Positions 29,913 through 37,805 of a stretch of 64,000 bases of DNA are shown here, piece by piece. Location: the NCBI RefSeq assembly GCF_018613935.1, contig NZ_JAGGPF010000013.1:1-64000 (forward strand). Direction: 5' to 3'. The position numbers were made by a program, and so were the translations under genes. The notes under the pieces are model-generated. The model had not been told where the DNA came from, ran no database searches, and was given only the letters and a program-made list of their open reading frames with translations. Source of the stretch: Agromyces sp. ISL-38. Lineage in GTDB: Bacteria; Actinomycetota; Actinomycetes; Actinomycetales; Microbacteriaceae. Within the stretch, counting starts at the first letter, position 1; each line of letters begins with the position of its first letter.

Positions 29913-31322
29913 TCAGGCTTCCGCCAGCGCGCGCCGGACCGCGTCGACCGTGCGAGCGACCTGCGCGGCATCCGTCGCCCAATTGCTCACCGAGAAGCGC
30001 ACGACGGTGCGACCTCGCCACTGCGACGTCATGGCGAGCACCTCGCCGTCGGCCCAGAGCCGGTCGCTGAGCGCCGCCGTCCCCGCGTCACCGGGCAGCG
30101 CGATGCAGACCTGCGTGAAGACGACCTCGTTCAGCACTTCGATGCCCGGCAGTTCGGCCACGCCGTCGGCGATGCCGCGCGCCGCCGCGGCGAGACCGTC
30201 GACGAGGCCGGCGACGCCGTCACGACCGAGCGCACGCAGGACCGCCCACGTGGGGATGCCGCGCGCCCTACGGGAGAGCTCAGGCACCTTCTCGTGCGGA
30301 TCGGCCCCGACCTCGGTCGCCTGCAGGTAGCTCGCGTGCATGCTGAGCGCCCGATGCATGGCGTCGGGGTGAGCGACGATCGCGATACCGCAGTCGTAGG
30401 GCACGCTCAGCGTCTTGTGCGCGTCGGTCGCCCATGAATCCGCCCGTTCGTACCCGGCGACGAGATGTCGCAATGACGGCGACGCCCCGGCCCACAAGCC
30501 GAACGCGCCATCGATGTGCACCCAGGCGCCGGCCTCGCGTGCGGCGTCGATCGCCGAGGAGAAGTCGTCGAACGCGCCGGAGTGGACGTTGCCAGCTTGC
30601 AGCACGACGATCGTCGGCCCGCCACCGGCGGCGAGCGTCTCACGCAGTGCGCCGAGGTCGATGCGTCCCTGTTCGTCGGCCGGCACGGCGACCGGTGAGC
30701 CGAGCCCGAGATACCGGGCGGCGAGGTCGACGGTGCCGTGGCGCTCCTCCCCCACGATGAAGCGCACGCGCGGCCCGCCGGCGAGGCCGTCGCGTTCGAC
30801 GTCCCACCCCGCGTCACCCAGCACTTGGTCGCGAGCGGCTGCGAGGCAGGTGAAGTTGCCCATGGTCGCGCCGGTCGTGAACCCGACTTCGCTCTGCGGC
30901 GGCAGGCCGAGCAGGTCGACGATCCATTCACCGGCGAGCTCCTCCGCAGCGGCCGCCCCAGGCGCGATGAAGCGAAGGCTGGTGTTCTGGTCCCATGCGC
31001 CCACGAGCCAGTCCGCCGCGAGCGCCACGGGCTGGATGCCGCCCATCACCCACCCGAAGAAGCGCGGCGAGCCGATCGCGATGAGTCCCGGCTCGGCGTT
31101 CACGGCGAGACGCGAGATCACCGAGACGGGATCGTCGCCCCCGTCGGGCAATGCGCGGCCGAGGGCGTCTTTCAGGTCGTCGATCGTGGCGCTCGCGGGG
31201 ATCTTCCGCTCGAAGACCGTCGACAACCATGCCCGCGCTTGGTCATTCGCTGCGTCGAGCGCCGCCTCGTATCGGCCATCACCGGCTGCCGCAGCCTTCG
31301 TCTCGCTCGTCTGAACGCTCAT
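29913..31322 (-). CDS. PLP-dependent (aromatic-L-amino-acid/glutamate-type) decarboxylase family protein
   Basis: A 469-aa group II PLP decarboxylase-fold protein. The PLP lysine lies in 'WATDAHKTLSVPYDCG', the aspartate that contacts the ring nitrogen in 'WVHIDGAFGLWA', and phosphate contacts in 'GFTTGATMGNFTCL'. Members decarboxylate aromatic amino acids, glutamate, aspartate or diaminobutyrate, and some are transaminase-like. The residues visible do not decide the substrate. It is monocistronic in appearance, 133 nt after sseB and 48 nt before lhr, with no pathway partner nearby. Confidence 0.82.
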   Translation of the reverse strand: MSVQTSETKAAAAGDGRYEAALDAANDQARAWLSTVFERKIPASATIDDLKDALGRALPDGGDDPVSVISRLAVNAEPGLIAIGSPRFFGWVMGGIQPVALAADWLVGAWDQNTSLRFIAPGAAAAEELAGEWIVDLLGLPPQSEVGFTTGATMGNFTCLAAARDQVLGDAGWDVERDGLAGGPRVRFIVGEERHGTVDLAARYLGLGSPVAVPADEQGRIDLGALRETLAAGGGPTIVVLQAGNVHSGAFDDFSSAIDAAREAGAWVHIDGAFGLWAGASPSLRHLVAGYERADSWATDAHKTLSVPYDCGIAIVAHPDAMHRALSMHASYLQATEVGADPHEKVPELSRRARGIPTWAVLRALGRDGVAGLVDGLAAAARGIADGVAELPGIEVLNEVVFTQVCIALPGDAGTAALSDRLWADGEVLAMTSQWRGRTVVRFSVSNWATDAAQVARTVDAVRRALAEA

Positions 31323-31455
31323 GGCGGACCTGGATTCTGCGCTCCAACGCGCGCTTCCTATCGTGCTCCCGGGTGCGCTCCGGGTCAATGCCCGGGTTGG
31401 GGCCACGGATGCCGCACGTGCTCGACCGGAGCGGAAACGCGGCGAATGCGGCCGG

Positions 31456-32304
31456 TCAGTCGCCGGCGCCGGTGAGTCGCACGGTGAGCGAATCGACGAG
31501 TGTCGCGATCGCGTCATCGGCGGCCCAGCGTGCCGCGAGCCGCTGCAGGACGGCGTCGAGCTCCTGCCGAGTGAGGCCGGCGACGAGTGTGAGCCGTACC
31601 ACCAGCTCAGGGCCACGGAGCCGGGCCGTCGGGTCGCCCGGAGAGAGCGAGACGCCGAGCACCGCGAGTTCGGTGCGGATGGACCGCTCGAACGCGGCGT
31701 GCACGTCGGCTGAATCGAACGGGGGTCGCCACGGCAGCGATTGCGCCACCGACCAGACCGCGGGTCGGCGCAGCGCGAACTCCGTCTCCGAGCCGGGGTC
31801 GAGGACGATGAGGTCGGTACCGTCGTCGGCGGCCGCGAGCGCGACGCGCACGCCGTCGGCGGGAACTGGCCGGGCAGCGGGATTCCAGCGCGACATCGCC
31901 GCGACCGAGGAGAACACCGGCAGCACCTTGCGGCCGTCGGGGCCCTCGACGGTCACGATCGAGAGCTCCTGGCTCTTGTCGACCGCGAGCCCGTGCGCGC
32001 CGACCTCCGCCCCGCCGTCGCCGAGCTCGGCGAGGAGCGGGATCAGCAGGCGCGAGCGGCCGAACACGTCGACGACCGCCGCCTGGTCGGCCTCGCCGGC
32101 GTGGAACCTGCGGAGCGCCTCGGCGAGCTCGGCCGGCGCGCTGCCGTCGTCGGCGGCGTGCGGGTTCGAGTCGAACGAACGCCCTGCCCAGGGCACACCC
32201 GCCGAGTCGGCGGCGGCATCCGTCGGGCCGCCGTCGTGCTCAGGCGTGGGCACGGGCACGGGCACGGGCTCGGGCTCGGGCTCTCGCTCAGTGCGAGGCG
32301 ACAT
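31456..32304 (-). CDS. SseB-family protein
   Basis: A 282-aa protein with an SseB N-terminal-type domain: '[17 protein letters not shown]' and '[16 protein letters not shown]' are the recognisable parts. The name comes from an E. coli enhancer of serine sensitivity; the molecular function is not established. The start ATG lies inside the 3' end of hisA/priA, a 17-bp overlap, so it is translated with the his genes. Residues 6-18 are an EP/VP/TP repeat encoded by six hexamer repeats. The N-terminal linker is therefore low-complexity and could vary between strains. Confidence 0.75.
   Translation of the reverse strand: MSPRTEREPEPEPVPVPVPTPEHDGGPTDAAADSAGVPWAGRSFDSNPHAADDGSAPAELAEALRRFHAGEADQAAVVDVFGRSRLLIPLLAELGDGGAEVGAHGLAVDKSQELSIVTVEGPDGRKVLPVFSSVAAMSRWNPAARPVPADGVRVALAAADDGTDLIVLDPGSETEFALRRPAVWSVAQSLPWRPPFDSADVHAAFERSIRTELAVLGVSLSPGDPTARLRGPELVVRLTLVAGLTRQELDAVLQRLAARWAADDAIATLVDSLTVRLTGAGD
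32248..32283. repeat. Hexamer tandem repeat (GGGCAC)x3(GGGCTC)x3
   Basis: Six uninterrupted 6-bp units on the plus strand, encoding Glu-Pro and Val-Pro dipeptides in the SseB-like protein on the minus strand. A change of copy number would keep the reading frame. Confidence 0.9.
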
Positions 32305-33034
32305 CCAGCGCCTCGGGCAGCGTGAACGCGCCGGCGTAGAGCGCCTTTCCGATGATCGCGCCTTCGAGGCCGAGCGGAACGAGCTCACGGAGCGCGACAA
32401 TGTCGTCGAGGCTCGAGACACCGCCGGATGCGACCACGGGGCGGTGCGTGCGGTCCATGACCTGGCGGAGCAGCTCGAGGTTCGGCCCCTGCAGGGTGCC
32501 GTCCTTCGTGACGTCGGTGACGACGTAGCGCGCCGCGCCGGCCTCCTCGAGGCGGTCCATGACCTGCCAGAGGTCGCCGCCGTCCTGAGTCCACCCGCGC
32601 GCAGCGAGCGTCGTGCCGCGCACGTCGAGGCCCACGGCGATCGCGTCGCCGTACTGGGCGATGACGGATGACGCCCACTCGGGGTTCTCGAGGGCCGCCG
32701 TGCCGAGGTTGATTCGCTTGGCACCGATGGCGAGGGCGTGCTCGAGCGACGCGTCGTCGCGGATGCCGCCGGAGAGCTCGACGTTGACGCCGCGCACCTG
32801 CCGGATCACCTTCTTCAGGATTCCTGCGTTGCTCCCGCGGCCGAATGCCGCGTCGAGGTCGACGAGGTGGATCCACTCGGCGCCCTGCTCCGCCCAGTCG
32901 ACGGCCGCATCGACGGGGTCGCCGTAGCTCGTCTCGGTGCCGGCTTCACCCTTGGTGAGACGCACGGCCTTGCCACCCGCGACGTCGACTGCCGGTAGCA
33001 GCACGAGGGCCGGGGTCTTGTTGAACTCGCTCAT
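32288..33034 (-). CDS. hisA: Phosphoribosyl isomerase (HisA/PriA)
   Basis: A TIM-barrel isomerase of 248 aa that converts ProFAR to PRFAR in histidine synthesis. In many actinobacteria the same enzyme (PriA) also replaces TrpF in tryptophan synthesis. The '[15 protein letters not shown]' start carries the N-terminal catalytic Asp, and '[15 protein letters not shown]' holds the second Asp and the phosphate site; '[12 protein letters not shown]' completes the phosphate grip. Actinobacterial origin makes dual function likely, but I cannot confirm the absence of trpF from this window. It starts 100 nt after hisH, with a TAGGAT box in that gap. Confidence 0.95.
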   Translation of the reverse strand: MSEFNKTPALVLLPAVDVAGGKAVRLTKGEAGTETSYGDPVDAAVDWAEQGAEWIHLVDLDAAFGRGSNAGILKKVIRQVRGVNVELSGGIRDDASLEHALAIGAKRINLGTAALENPEWASSVIAQYGDAIAVGLDVRGTTLAARGWTQDGGDLWQVMDRLEEAGAARYVVTDVTKDGTLQGPNLELLRQVMDRTHRPVVASGGVSSLDDIVALRELVPLGLEGAIIGKALYAGAFTLPEALDVASH

Positions 33035-33086
33035 TCACTGTCCTCGATTCCGAGCCGCGATGCGCGGCGATCGGCACAGTCACAGC

Positions 33087-33092
33087 ATCCTA
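33087..33092 (-). promoter_or_regulatory. Possible internal promoter before hisA
   Basis: TAGGAT on the minus strand in the 100-nt hisH-hisA gap is a good -10 match, but no -35 is evident. Confidence 0.3.
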
Positions 33093-33134
33093 GTCCGATT
33101 GGATCGGAGCGGCGCGAACTGCGCCATGTGGGCA

Positions 33135-33773
33135 TCAGCCGAGCGTGCCGAGCCAATTTCCGAGCAGTCGGATGCCGGCATCCGACGACTTCTCGGGGTG
33201 GAACTGCGTCGCCGACAGCGGGCCGTTCTCGACGGCCGCGAGGAAGCGCCCGCCGTGCTCCGACCAGGTCAGCTTCGGCTGCGGGTATGGCGGCTGGACG
33301 TCGAGCAACCACTCCTGCGCGGCGAACGAGTGCACGAAGTAGAACCGCTCGCCCTCGAGGCCCGCGAAGAGCGCCGATCCCTCATCGGGCTCGACGGTGT
33401 TCCAGCCCATGTGCGGGAGCACCGGCGCCGGCAGCTCGGTGACGATTCCCGGCCACTCGCCGAGGCCCTCGGTGTCGACGCCGCGCTCGACGCCGCGCTC
33501 GAAGAGCACCTGCATTCCCACGCAGATGCCGAGCACCGGGCGCCCCCCAGCGAGGCGGCGGTCGATGATCTCGTCACCGCGCACAGCTCGCAGGGCGTTC
33601 ATCACGGCGCTGAACGCGCCGACGCCCGGCACCACGAGTCCGTCGGCCTCGAGCGCCGCGGCGCGATCGGCCGTGAGCTCGACTTCGGCTCCGGCGCGCT
33701 CGAGCGCCTTCGCGGCGGAGTGGACGTTGCCCGACCCGTAGTCGAGCACCACGACGCGTGGGGTGCGGGTCAC
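33135..33773 (-). CDS. hisH: Imidazole glycerol phosphate synthase, glutaminase subunit
   Basis: A class I glutamine amidotransferase (212 aa) that supplies ammonia to HisF for imidazole ring formation. The catalytic triad is visible: Cys in '[13 protein letters not shown]', and His and Glu in 'ATQFHPEKS'. The oxyanion strand 'VPGVGAF' is also present. The GTG start overlaps the hisB stop as GTGA. HisF, the partner synthase, is not in the window. Confidence 0.96.
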   Translation of the reverse strand: MTRTPRVVVLDYGSGNVHSAAKALERAGAEVELTADRAAALEADGLVVPGVGAFSAVMNALRAVRGDEIIDRRLAGGRPVLGICVGMQVLFERGVERGVDTEGLGEWPGIVTELPAPVLPHMGWNTVEPDEGSALFAGLEGERFYFVHSFAAQEWLLDVQPPYPQPKLTWSEHGGRFLAAVENGPLSATQFHPEKSSDAGIRLLGNWLGTLG

Positions 33774-34384
33774 AACGCGCCCTTCGTCGATGGGATGCCG
33801 TCGACGAGCGGATCGAGCGCCTTCGCCTGCCGGAACGCACGCGCGAACGCCTTGAACTCCGCCTCGGCGATGTGGTGGGGATCGCGGCCGCCCAGCACCG
33901 TCACATGCACCGTGAGCGCGGCGTTGAATGCGATGGCCTCGAAGACGTGGCGCACCATCGAACCCGTGAAGTGGCCTCCGATGAGGTGGAACTCGAAGCC
34001 CGCGGGCTCGCCCGTGTGCACGAGGTACGGTCGCCCCGAGATGTCGACGACGGCTTGCGCGAGCGCCTCGTCGAGCGGCACGAGCGCGTCGCCGTAGCGC
34101 GAGATGCCGCGCTTGTCACCGAGCGCCTGCCGAATGGCCTGGCCGAGCACGATGCCGACGTCTTCGACCGTGTGGTGCACGTCGATCTCGATGTCGCCCC
34201 GGGCACGCACAGTGAGGTCGGTGAGCGAGTGCTTCGCGAAGGCGGTGAGCAGGTGGTCGAAGAACGGCACGCTCGTCTCGATGTCGCTCACCCCCGTGCC
34301 GTCGAGGTCGACCGACAGATCGATGCTCGATTCGCTGGTCTCGCGTTGCACACGGGCGGTGCGCGGTGCGCTCGCAGGGGTCAT
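33770..34384 (-). CDS. hisB: Imidazoleglycerol-phosphate dehydratase
   Basis: Removes water from imidazole glycerol phosphate to form imidazole acetol phosphate. The 204-aa monofunctional enzyme has the two manganese-binding motifs 'DVHHTVED' and '[16 protein letters not shown]', plus the '[14 protein letters not shown]' segment. The phosphatase domain found in enteric HisB is absent, as normal in actinobacteria. The ATG overlaps the hisC stop as ATGA. Confidence 0.97.
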   Translation of the reverse strand: MTPASAPRTARVQRETSESSIDLSVDLDGTGVSDIETSVPFFDHLLTAFAKHSLTDLTVRARGDIEIDVHHTVEDVGIVLGQAIRQALGDKRGISRYGDALVPLDEALAQAVVDISGRPYLVHTGEPAGFEFHLIGGHFTGSMVRHVFEAIAFNAALTVHVTVLGGRDPHHIAEAEFKAFARAFRQAKALDPLVDGIPSTKGAL

Positions 34385-35481
34385 ATCGCAATCCTATTCG
34401 GGCGTTCGGGCGCGAACAGCGCGATCGCCTCGAGGAACGCACTCGTCTCGGGCTCGGTGCCGGCGGTCACGCGCAAGTGCCCCGGGATGCCGATCTCCCG
34501 GATCAGGATGCCGCGGTCGAGCAGCGCCTCGAACACCGCGTGCGGCTCGTCGACGCCGCCGAAGAGCACGAAGTTCGAACCGCTGCGGTACGGGTGGAAG
34601 CCGAGGCGGGAGAGCTCGGTCGAGATGCGCTCGCGCTGGCCGCGGATCTCGTCGACCATCGCGAGCATCTCGCTCGAGTGCGCCAGTGCGCCGAGGGCGG
34701 CCGCCTGGGTGAGCGAGGAGAGGTGGTAGGGCAGGCGCACGAGCCGGAGCGCATCGATCGCGGCGGGGTCGCCGGCCAGGTAGCCGACGCGGGCGCCGGC
34801 GAACGCGAACGCCTTGCTCATGGTTCGAGACACGAGCAGGCGCGGTCGGCCGTCGAGCAGCGTGAGGGCGCTCGGCGTGCCGGGCTCTGCGAACTCGAAG
34901 TACGCCTCGTCGACGACGACGACGCCCCGTGCCGCGTCGGCCACGGCTCGGATCGTGTCGAGTGCGAGCGGCGTGCCCGTCGGGTTGTTCGGAGCGCAGA
35001 GGAGCACGACATCGGGATCGTGCTCCTGCACGGCCCTGACCGCCGTCTCGGTGCTCACCTCGAACTCGTCGTCGCGCGGCGCCGTGATCCAGCCCGTGCC
35101 GGTACCGGACGCGAGGAGCCCGTACATCGAATACGTCGGGGCGAAGCCGAGCGCCACGCGCCCAGGCCCGCCGTAGGCCTGGAGGACGTGCTGCAGGACC
35201 TCGTTCGAACCGTTCGCCGCCCAGATCTGCTCCGCTTCGAGTCCGTGACCGAGGTACTCGGCCAGCGACCGGCGGAGGTCGGTGAACTCACGATCGGGAT
35301 ACCGGTTCAAGCGCAGGATCGCCGCCGCGACGCGGGCGATGATGTCGTGGGCGACATCTTCAGGGATCGGATGCGTGTTCTCGTTCACGTTGAGCGCGAC
35401 CGGCACGGTCTGCTGCGGAGCGCCGTACGGCGACTTGCCGCGGAGGTCGTCACGGATGGGGAGCTCGTCGAGACTCGTCAC
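34381..35481 (-). CDS. hisC: Histidinol-phosphate aminotransferase
   Basis: A fold-type I PLP aminotransferase (366 aa) making histidinol phosphate from imidazole acetol phosphate. Key features: '[11 protein letters not shown]' at the N-terminus, 'ANGSNEVLQ' (phosphate binding), 'NNPTGTPL', '[10 protein letters not shown]' and the Schiff-base lysine in '[17 protein letters not shown]'. Usually hisD precedes hisC in actinobacteria; here a LysM gene does, so hisC may be the first his gene of this unit. No strong ribosome-binding site is seen before the ATG at 35481. Confidence 0.95.
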   Translation of the reverse strand: MTSLDELPIRDDLRGKSPYGAPQQTVPVALNVNENTHPIPEDVAHDIIARVAAAILRLNRYPDREFTDLRRSLAEYLGHGLEAEQIWAANGSNEVLQHVLQAYGGPGRVALGFAPTYSMYGLLASGTGTGWITAPRDDEFEVSTETAVRAVQEHDPDVVLLCAPNNPTGTPLALDTIRAVADAARGVVVVDEAYFEFAEPGTPSALTLLDGRPRLLVSRTMSKAFAFAGARVGYLAGDPAAIDALRLVRLPYHLSSLTQAAALGALAHSSEMLAMVDEIRGQRERISTELSRLGFHPYRSGSNFVLFGGVDEPHAVFEALLDRGILIREIGIPGHLRVTAGTEPETSAFLEAIALFAPERPNRIAI

Positions 35482-35528
35482 CGTTCCATGCTAGCTACGC
35501 GGCACGGACCATTTTCACCGCCCAGCGG

Positions 35529-35918
35529 TCACCGCACGATGGGGAGGGCGAGGCGCTGGCCCGGCTCGACGACCGCGCCGTCGAGCCCGTTGAGCCTGAT
35601 GATCTCGTCGATGACGACGCGCGGGTCGCCGTTGGGAGCGATCGACTCGGCGATGGCCCACAACGAGTCGCCCTGGTCGATCGTGACGTATTCGAACATC
35701 GCTCCGGCGCCGTCGACTTCGGCGGCTGCACCACCGGCGCCGAGAATCGTCGCCAATGCCCAGACGACGACGGGAACGGCAGCGAGGGTGGTGAACACGA
35801 TGCGCCCACGGCGAGTGAGCCGAAGTCGCGCGTGCGCTTGCCCGCCGGCAGGCGACGGGGCGCCCTGCCGCGGCAATGCCGCCGTGCTGAATCCGGTCGT
35901 CACGATCGTTGCACTCAT
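35529..35918 (-). CDS. LysM-domain membrane protein, probable SOS cell-division inhibitor
   Basis: A 129-aa protein with a basic N-terminus of ~45 residues, one membrane span (about 50-70) and a C-terminal LysM domain ('YVTIDQGDSLWAIAESI...IIRLNGLDGAVVEPGQRLALP') that should bind peptidoglycan outside the membrane. It lies next to and divergent from lexA. This is the position of YneA in Bacillus, DivS in Corynebacterium and the LysM protein Rv2719c in mycobacteria, all DNA-damage-induced division suppressors or wall-active proteins. That role is inferred from context and architecture. A perfect AGGAGG precedes the ATG by 6 nt, so translation would be strong once transcribed. A 13-bp leader hairpin may temper it. 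Confidence 0.75.
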   Translation of the reverse strand: MSATIVTTGFSTAALPRQGAPSPAGGQAHARLRLTRRGRIVFTTLAAVPVVVWALATILGAGGAAAEVDGAGAMFEYVTIDQGDSLWAIAESIAPNGDPRVVIDEIIRLNGLDGAVVEPGQRLALPIVR

Positions 35919-35938
35919 CTCACACCTCCTGTGGGAGA

Positions 35939-35972
35939 CGCATCCGGCCCTCGGCCGGGAGGGCCGGATGCG
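35939..35972 (-). promoter_or_regulatory. 13-bp hairpin in the LysM gene leader
   Basis: CGCATCCGGCCCT and its exact reverse complement flank an 8-nt loop. The structure fills most of the ~60-nt untranslated leader, ending 8 nt before the AGGAGG. It could block ribosome access, act as an attenuator or stabilise the mRNA. Confidence 0.6.
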
Positions 35973-35985
35973 AATCTCTGTTCCG

Positions 35986-36014
35986 AATGTATCTTCGAAT
36001 GTCGGATGCCGCAA
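35986..36014 (-). promoter_or_regulatory. Promoter of the LysM gene
   Basis: On the minus strand TTGCGG (36014-36009), 17 bp, TACATT (35991-35986), predicting a start near 35979. A degenerate LexA-like element, GCGAATCTCTGTTCCG, at 35970-35985 overlaps the start region; it matches only 8 of 12 conserved positions. Confidence 0.5.
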
Positions 36015-36059
36015 GCACCCACGCGGGAGAAATAATCGCCCGCGAATACCGCGACACAC

Positions 36060-36100
36060 TCGAACGAATGTTTGCCGCACCCGCGTAAGGCGGATACAGT
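36060..36100 (+). promoter_or_regulatory. LexA box and lexA promoter
   Basis: TCGAACGAATGTTTGC at 36060-36075 matches the actinobacterial SOS box TCGAACRNNYGTTYGA at all but the last base. It overlaps the -35 of a promoter made of TTGCCG (36072-36077), 17 bp and TACAGT (36095-36100). A half site, GTTCGA, at 36108-36113 covers the predicted start. LexA autorepression is therefore expected. Confidence 0.7.
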
Positions 36101-36176
36101 TTCGAATGTTCGACCACAGTCGATCAGGTACCACCGACATCCGGTCGCTGCGCGGCCGCAACGAGGGGCGGAGACG

Positions 36177-36866
36177 TTGAGCACCGACATCGACGACGTG
36201 CGCGATTCCGGAAGGGCGCGCCGCCGCAAGAGCTTGAGCGCGAAGCAGGTCGCCATCCTCGAGATGATCCAGCGATCCGTATCGAGCCGCGGCTATCCGC
36301 CGAGCATGCGCGAGATCGGCGATGCCGTCGGCCTCTCCTCGCTCTCGAGTGTCACCCACCAGCTCAACCAGCTCGAGCTCGCCGGCTACCTGCGTCGCGA
36401 TCCCAATCGTCCGCGCGCCCTCGAGGTGCTCATCGAGGTGCCCGACTCCGAGTCGCGAGCGCCGTCCGAATATGAGCCGGCGCCCGTCGGGGATGCCGCC
36501 ATGGTGCCGCTCGTCGGCCGCATCGCGGCTGGTGTACCGATCATGGCCGAGCAGCAGATCGACGAGATCTTCCCGCTCCCCCGCCAACTCGTCGGCAAGG
36601 GCGAGCTCTTCATCCTCAAGGTCGTCGGCGACTCGATGATCGACGCGGCCATCTGCGACGGCGACTGGGTGGTGGTGCGTTCGCAGCGCACCGCCGAGAA
36701 CGGCGAGATCGTCGCTGCGATGCTCGACGGCGAGGCCACGGTGAAGGTTTTCCGCCAGCGCGACGGCCACACGTGGCTGCTCCCTCGCAACAGCGCGTTC
36801 GAGCCGATCGTCGGAGACCACGCCGAAGTGCTCGGCAAGATCGTGGCCGTGCTCCGCGCGGTCTGA
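36177..36866 (+). CDS. lexA: LexA repressor
   Basis: SOS repressor and self-cleaving protease of 229 aa. An N-terminal winged helix-turn-helix (about residues 18-82, '[20 protein letters not shown]') binds the SOS box. The cleavage site is Ala118-Gly119 in 'GRIAAGVPI', with catalytic Ser153 in VVGDSM and Lys190 in EATVK. A TTG start at 36177 preceded by GGGGCGGAG is preferred; the longer in-frame extension would begin inside the operator region. Activated RecA, encoded 12 kb away, triggers cleavage. It is divergent from the LysM division-inhibitor candidate. Confidence 0.95.
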   Translation: MSTDIDDVRDSGRARRRKSLSAKQVAILEMIQRSVSSRGYPPSMREIGDAVGLSSLSSVTHQLNQLELAGYLRRDPNRPRALEVLIEVPDSESRAPSEYEPAPVGDAAMVPLVGRIAAGVPIMAEQQIDEIFPLPRQLVGKGELFILKVVGDSMIDAAICDGDWVVVRSQRTAENGEIVAAMLDGEATVKVFRQRDGHTWLLPRNSAFEPIVGDHAEVLGKIVAVLRAV

Positions 36867-36881
36867 GCCGAGTCGAGCGCG

Positions 36882-37655
36882 CTAGGCCTCGGCGCACACC
36901 AAGGCGACCTCGTTCACCGCACGCGGCGCGAGCGGCGCGATGCCCCGCAACCAGGCGACGACCGCGTCCATGAACCCGCCGTGATCGTCGCGGAAGACCG
37001 TGTGGCCGGTGCCGCGCAGTGTCTTCACGGTCATGCCCTGGTGCCGCAACTGCGCGGCGACCTTCGCGGTGATGAGCAGGCTCTTCTCTGCGAGCACCAC
37101 GAGCGTCGGGGCGACGAGCCGCACCGGCGGCACGAGTGGCCGAGTGTCGGCGAAGCCGAGGATCGTGCGCTTGTCCCAATCGCGCAGCGTCGCGAGCTCG
37201 ATGTCCACGTCCACCGCGCTCCACTTCGGGTTCATCCGTACCAGCGCCGAGCGCGGCGGCCTCGGCGCGATCGCGAAGGCGAGCTTGTAGGCGACGCCGC
37301 GGATGCCGCGCGGGAACGAGAAGGCGGGGTCGACGTAGACGGCGGCGCGCGGTGCCAGCTCGTCGGCGACGAGACTCGCGACGAGCGCGCCGAGCGAGTG
37401 TCCCATGACGAGATCGGGCGGCCCATCGAGCAGCGGCGCGAGCGTCTCGACCACGTCGTCCGCCCACGCGGCGGGCGAATAGCGACGTGCCCGGGGGCTA
37501 CGGCCGTGCCCGGCGAGGTCGACCGCGAGAACTCGGAAGTCGTGCGACTCGAGTTCGGCGGTGACGCGGTGCCACGCCCGCGAGTCCGACATGATGCCGT
37601 GGATGAGGACCGCGGTCCGGGCGCCGCCGCCTGATTCCCGAACCGCCAGTTGCAT
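36882..37655 (-). CDS. Alpha/beta-fold hydrolase
   Basis: A 257-aa serine hydrolase. The nucleophile elbow is 'LVMGHSLGALVASLVA'. The oxyanion-hole region is 'VLIHGIMSDSRAWHRV', and the catalytic His is in 'LRGTGHTVFRDD'; the acid is probably in the strand before 'LVVLAEKSLLI'. The overall style is that of esterases, lipases or haloperoxidase-like enzymes, and the substrate is unknown. The ATG at 37655 begins the conserved domain; the upstream extension reads across a terminator. It converges on lexA 16 bp away. Confidence 0.78.
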   Translation of the reverse strand: MQLAVRESGGGARTAVLIHGIMSDSRAWHRVTAELESHDFRVLAVDLAGHGRSPRARRYSPAAWADDVVETLAPLLDGPPDLVMGHSLGALVASLVADELAPRAAVYVDPAFSFPRGIRGVAYKLAFAIAPRPPRSALVRMNPKWSAVDVDIELATLRDWDKRTILGFADTRPLVPPVRLVAPTLVVLAEKSLLITAKVAAQLRHQGMTVKTLRGTGHTVFRDDHGGFMDAVVAWLRGIAPLAPRAVNEVALVCAEA

Positions 37656-37752
37656 GGGCCGACCATAGGCGGCGCTCCTGTACGCCCGCCCTGCATCGGA
37701 TGGGGAACCGCCGAGTGCGACGCGGAATCGTGGGCAGGGCGGCACAGGCGAA

Positions 37753-37786
37753 CAGGGCGGGTGCCGGTCTCGCGGCATCCGCCCTG
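37753..37786 (-). terminator. Terminator after metE
   Basis: A 14-bp stem (one G-U pair) with a 6-nt loop, 20 nt past the metE stop, followed by TTCG on the minus strand. It separates metFE from the hydrolase gene. Confidence 0.7.
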
Positions 37787-37805
37787 CCCTGCCTGCGCTG
37801 CAGTG

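Noticed and set aside
35482-35528. A five-codon ORF just before hisC as a histidine leader peptide
   Set aside because: It encodes no His codons and nothing resembles a His-rich leader; it is likely chance.
36098-36113. A second full LexA box at the lexA start site
   Set aside because: Only the right half (GTTCGA) fits; the left half matches one of six bases, so it is treated as a half site.
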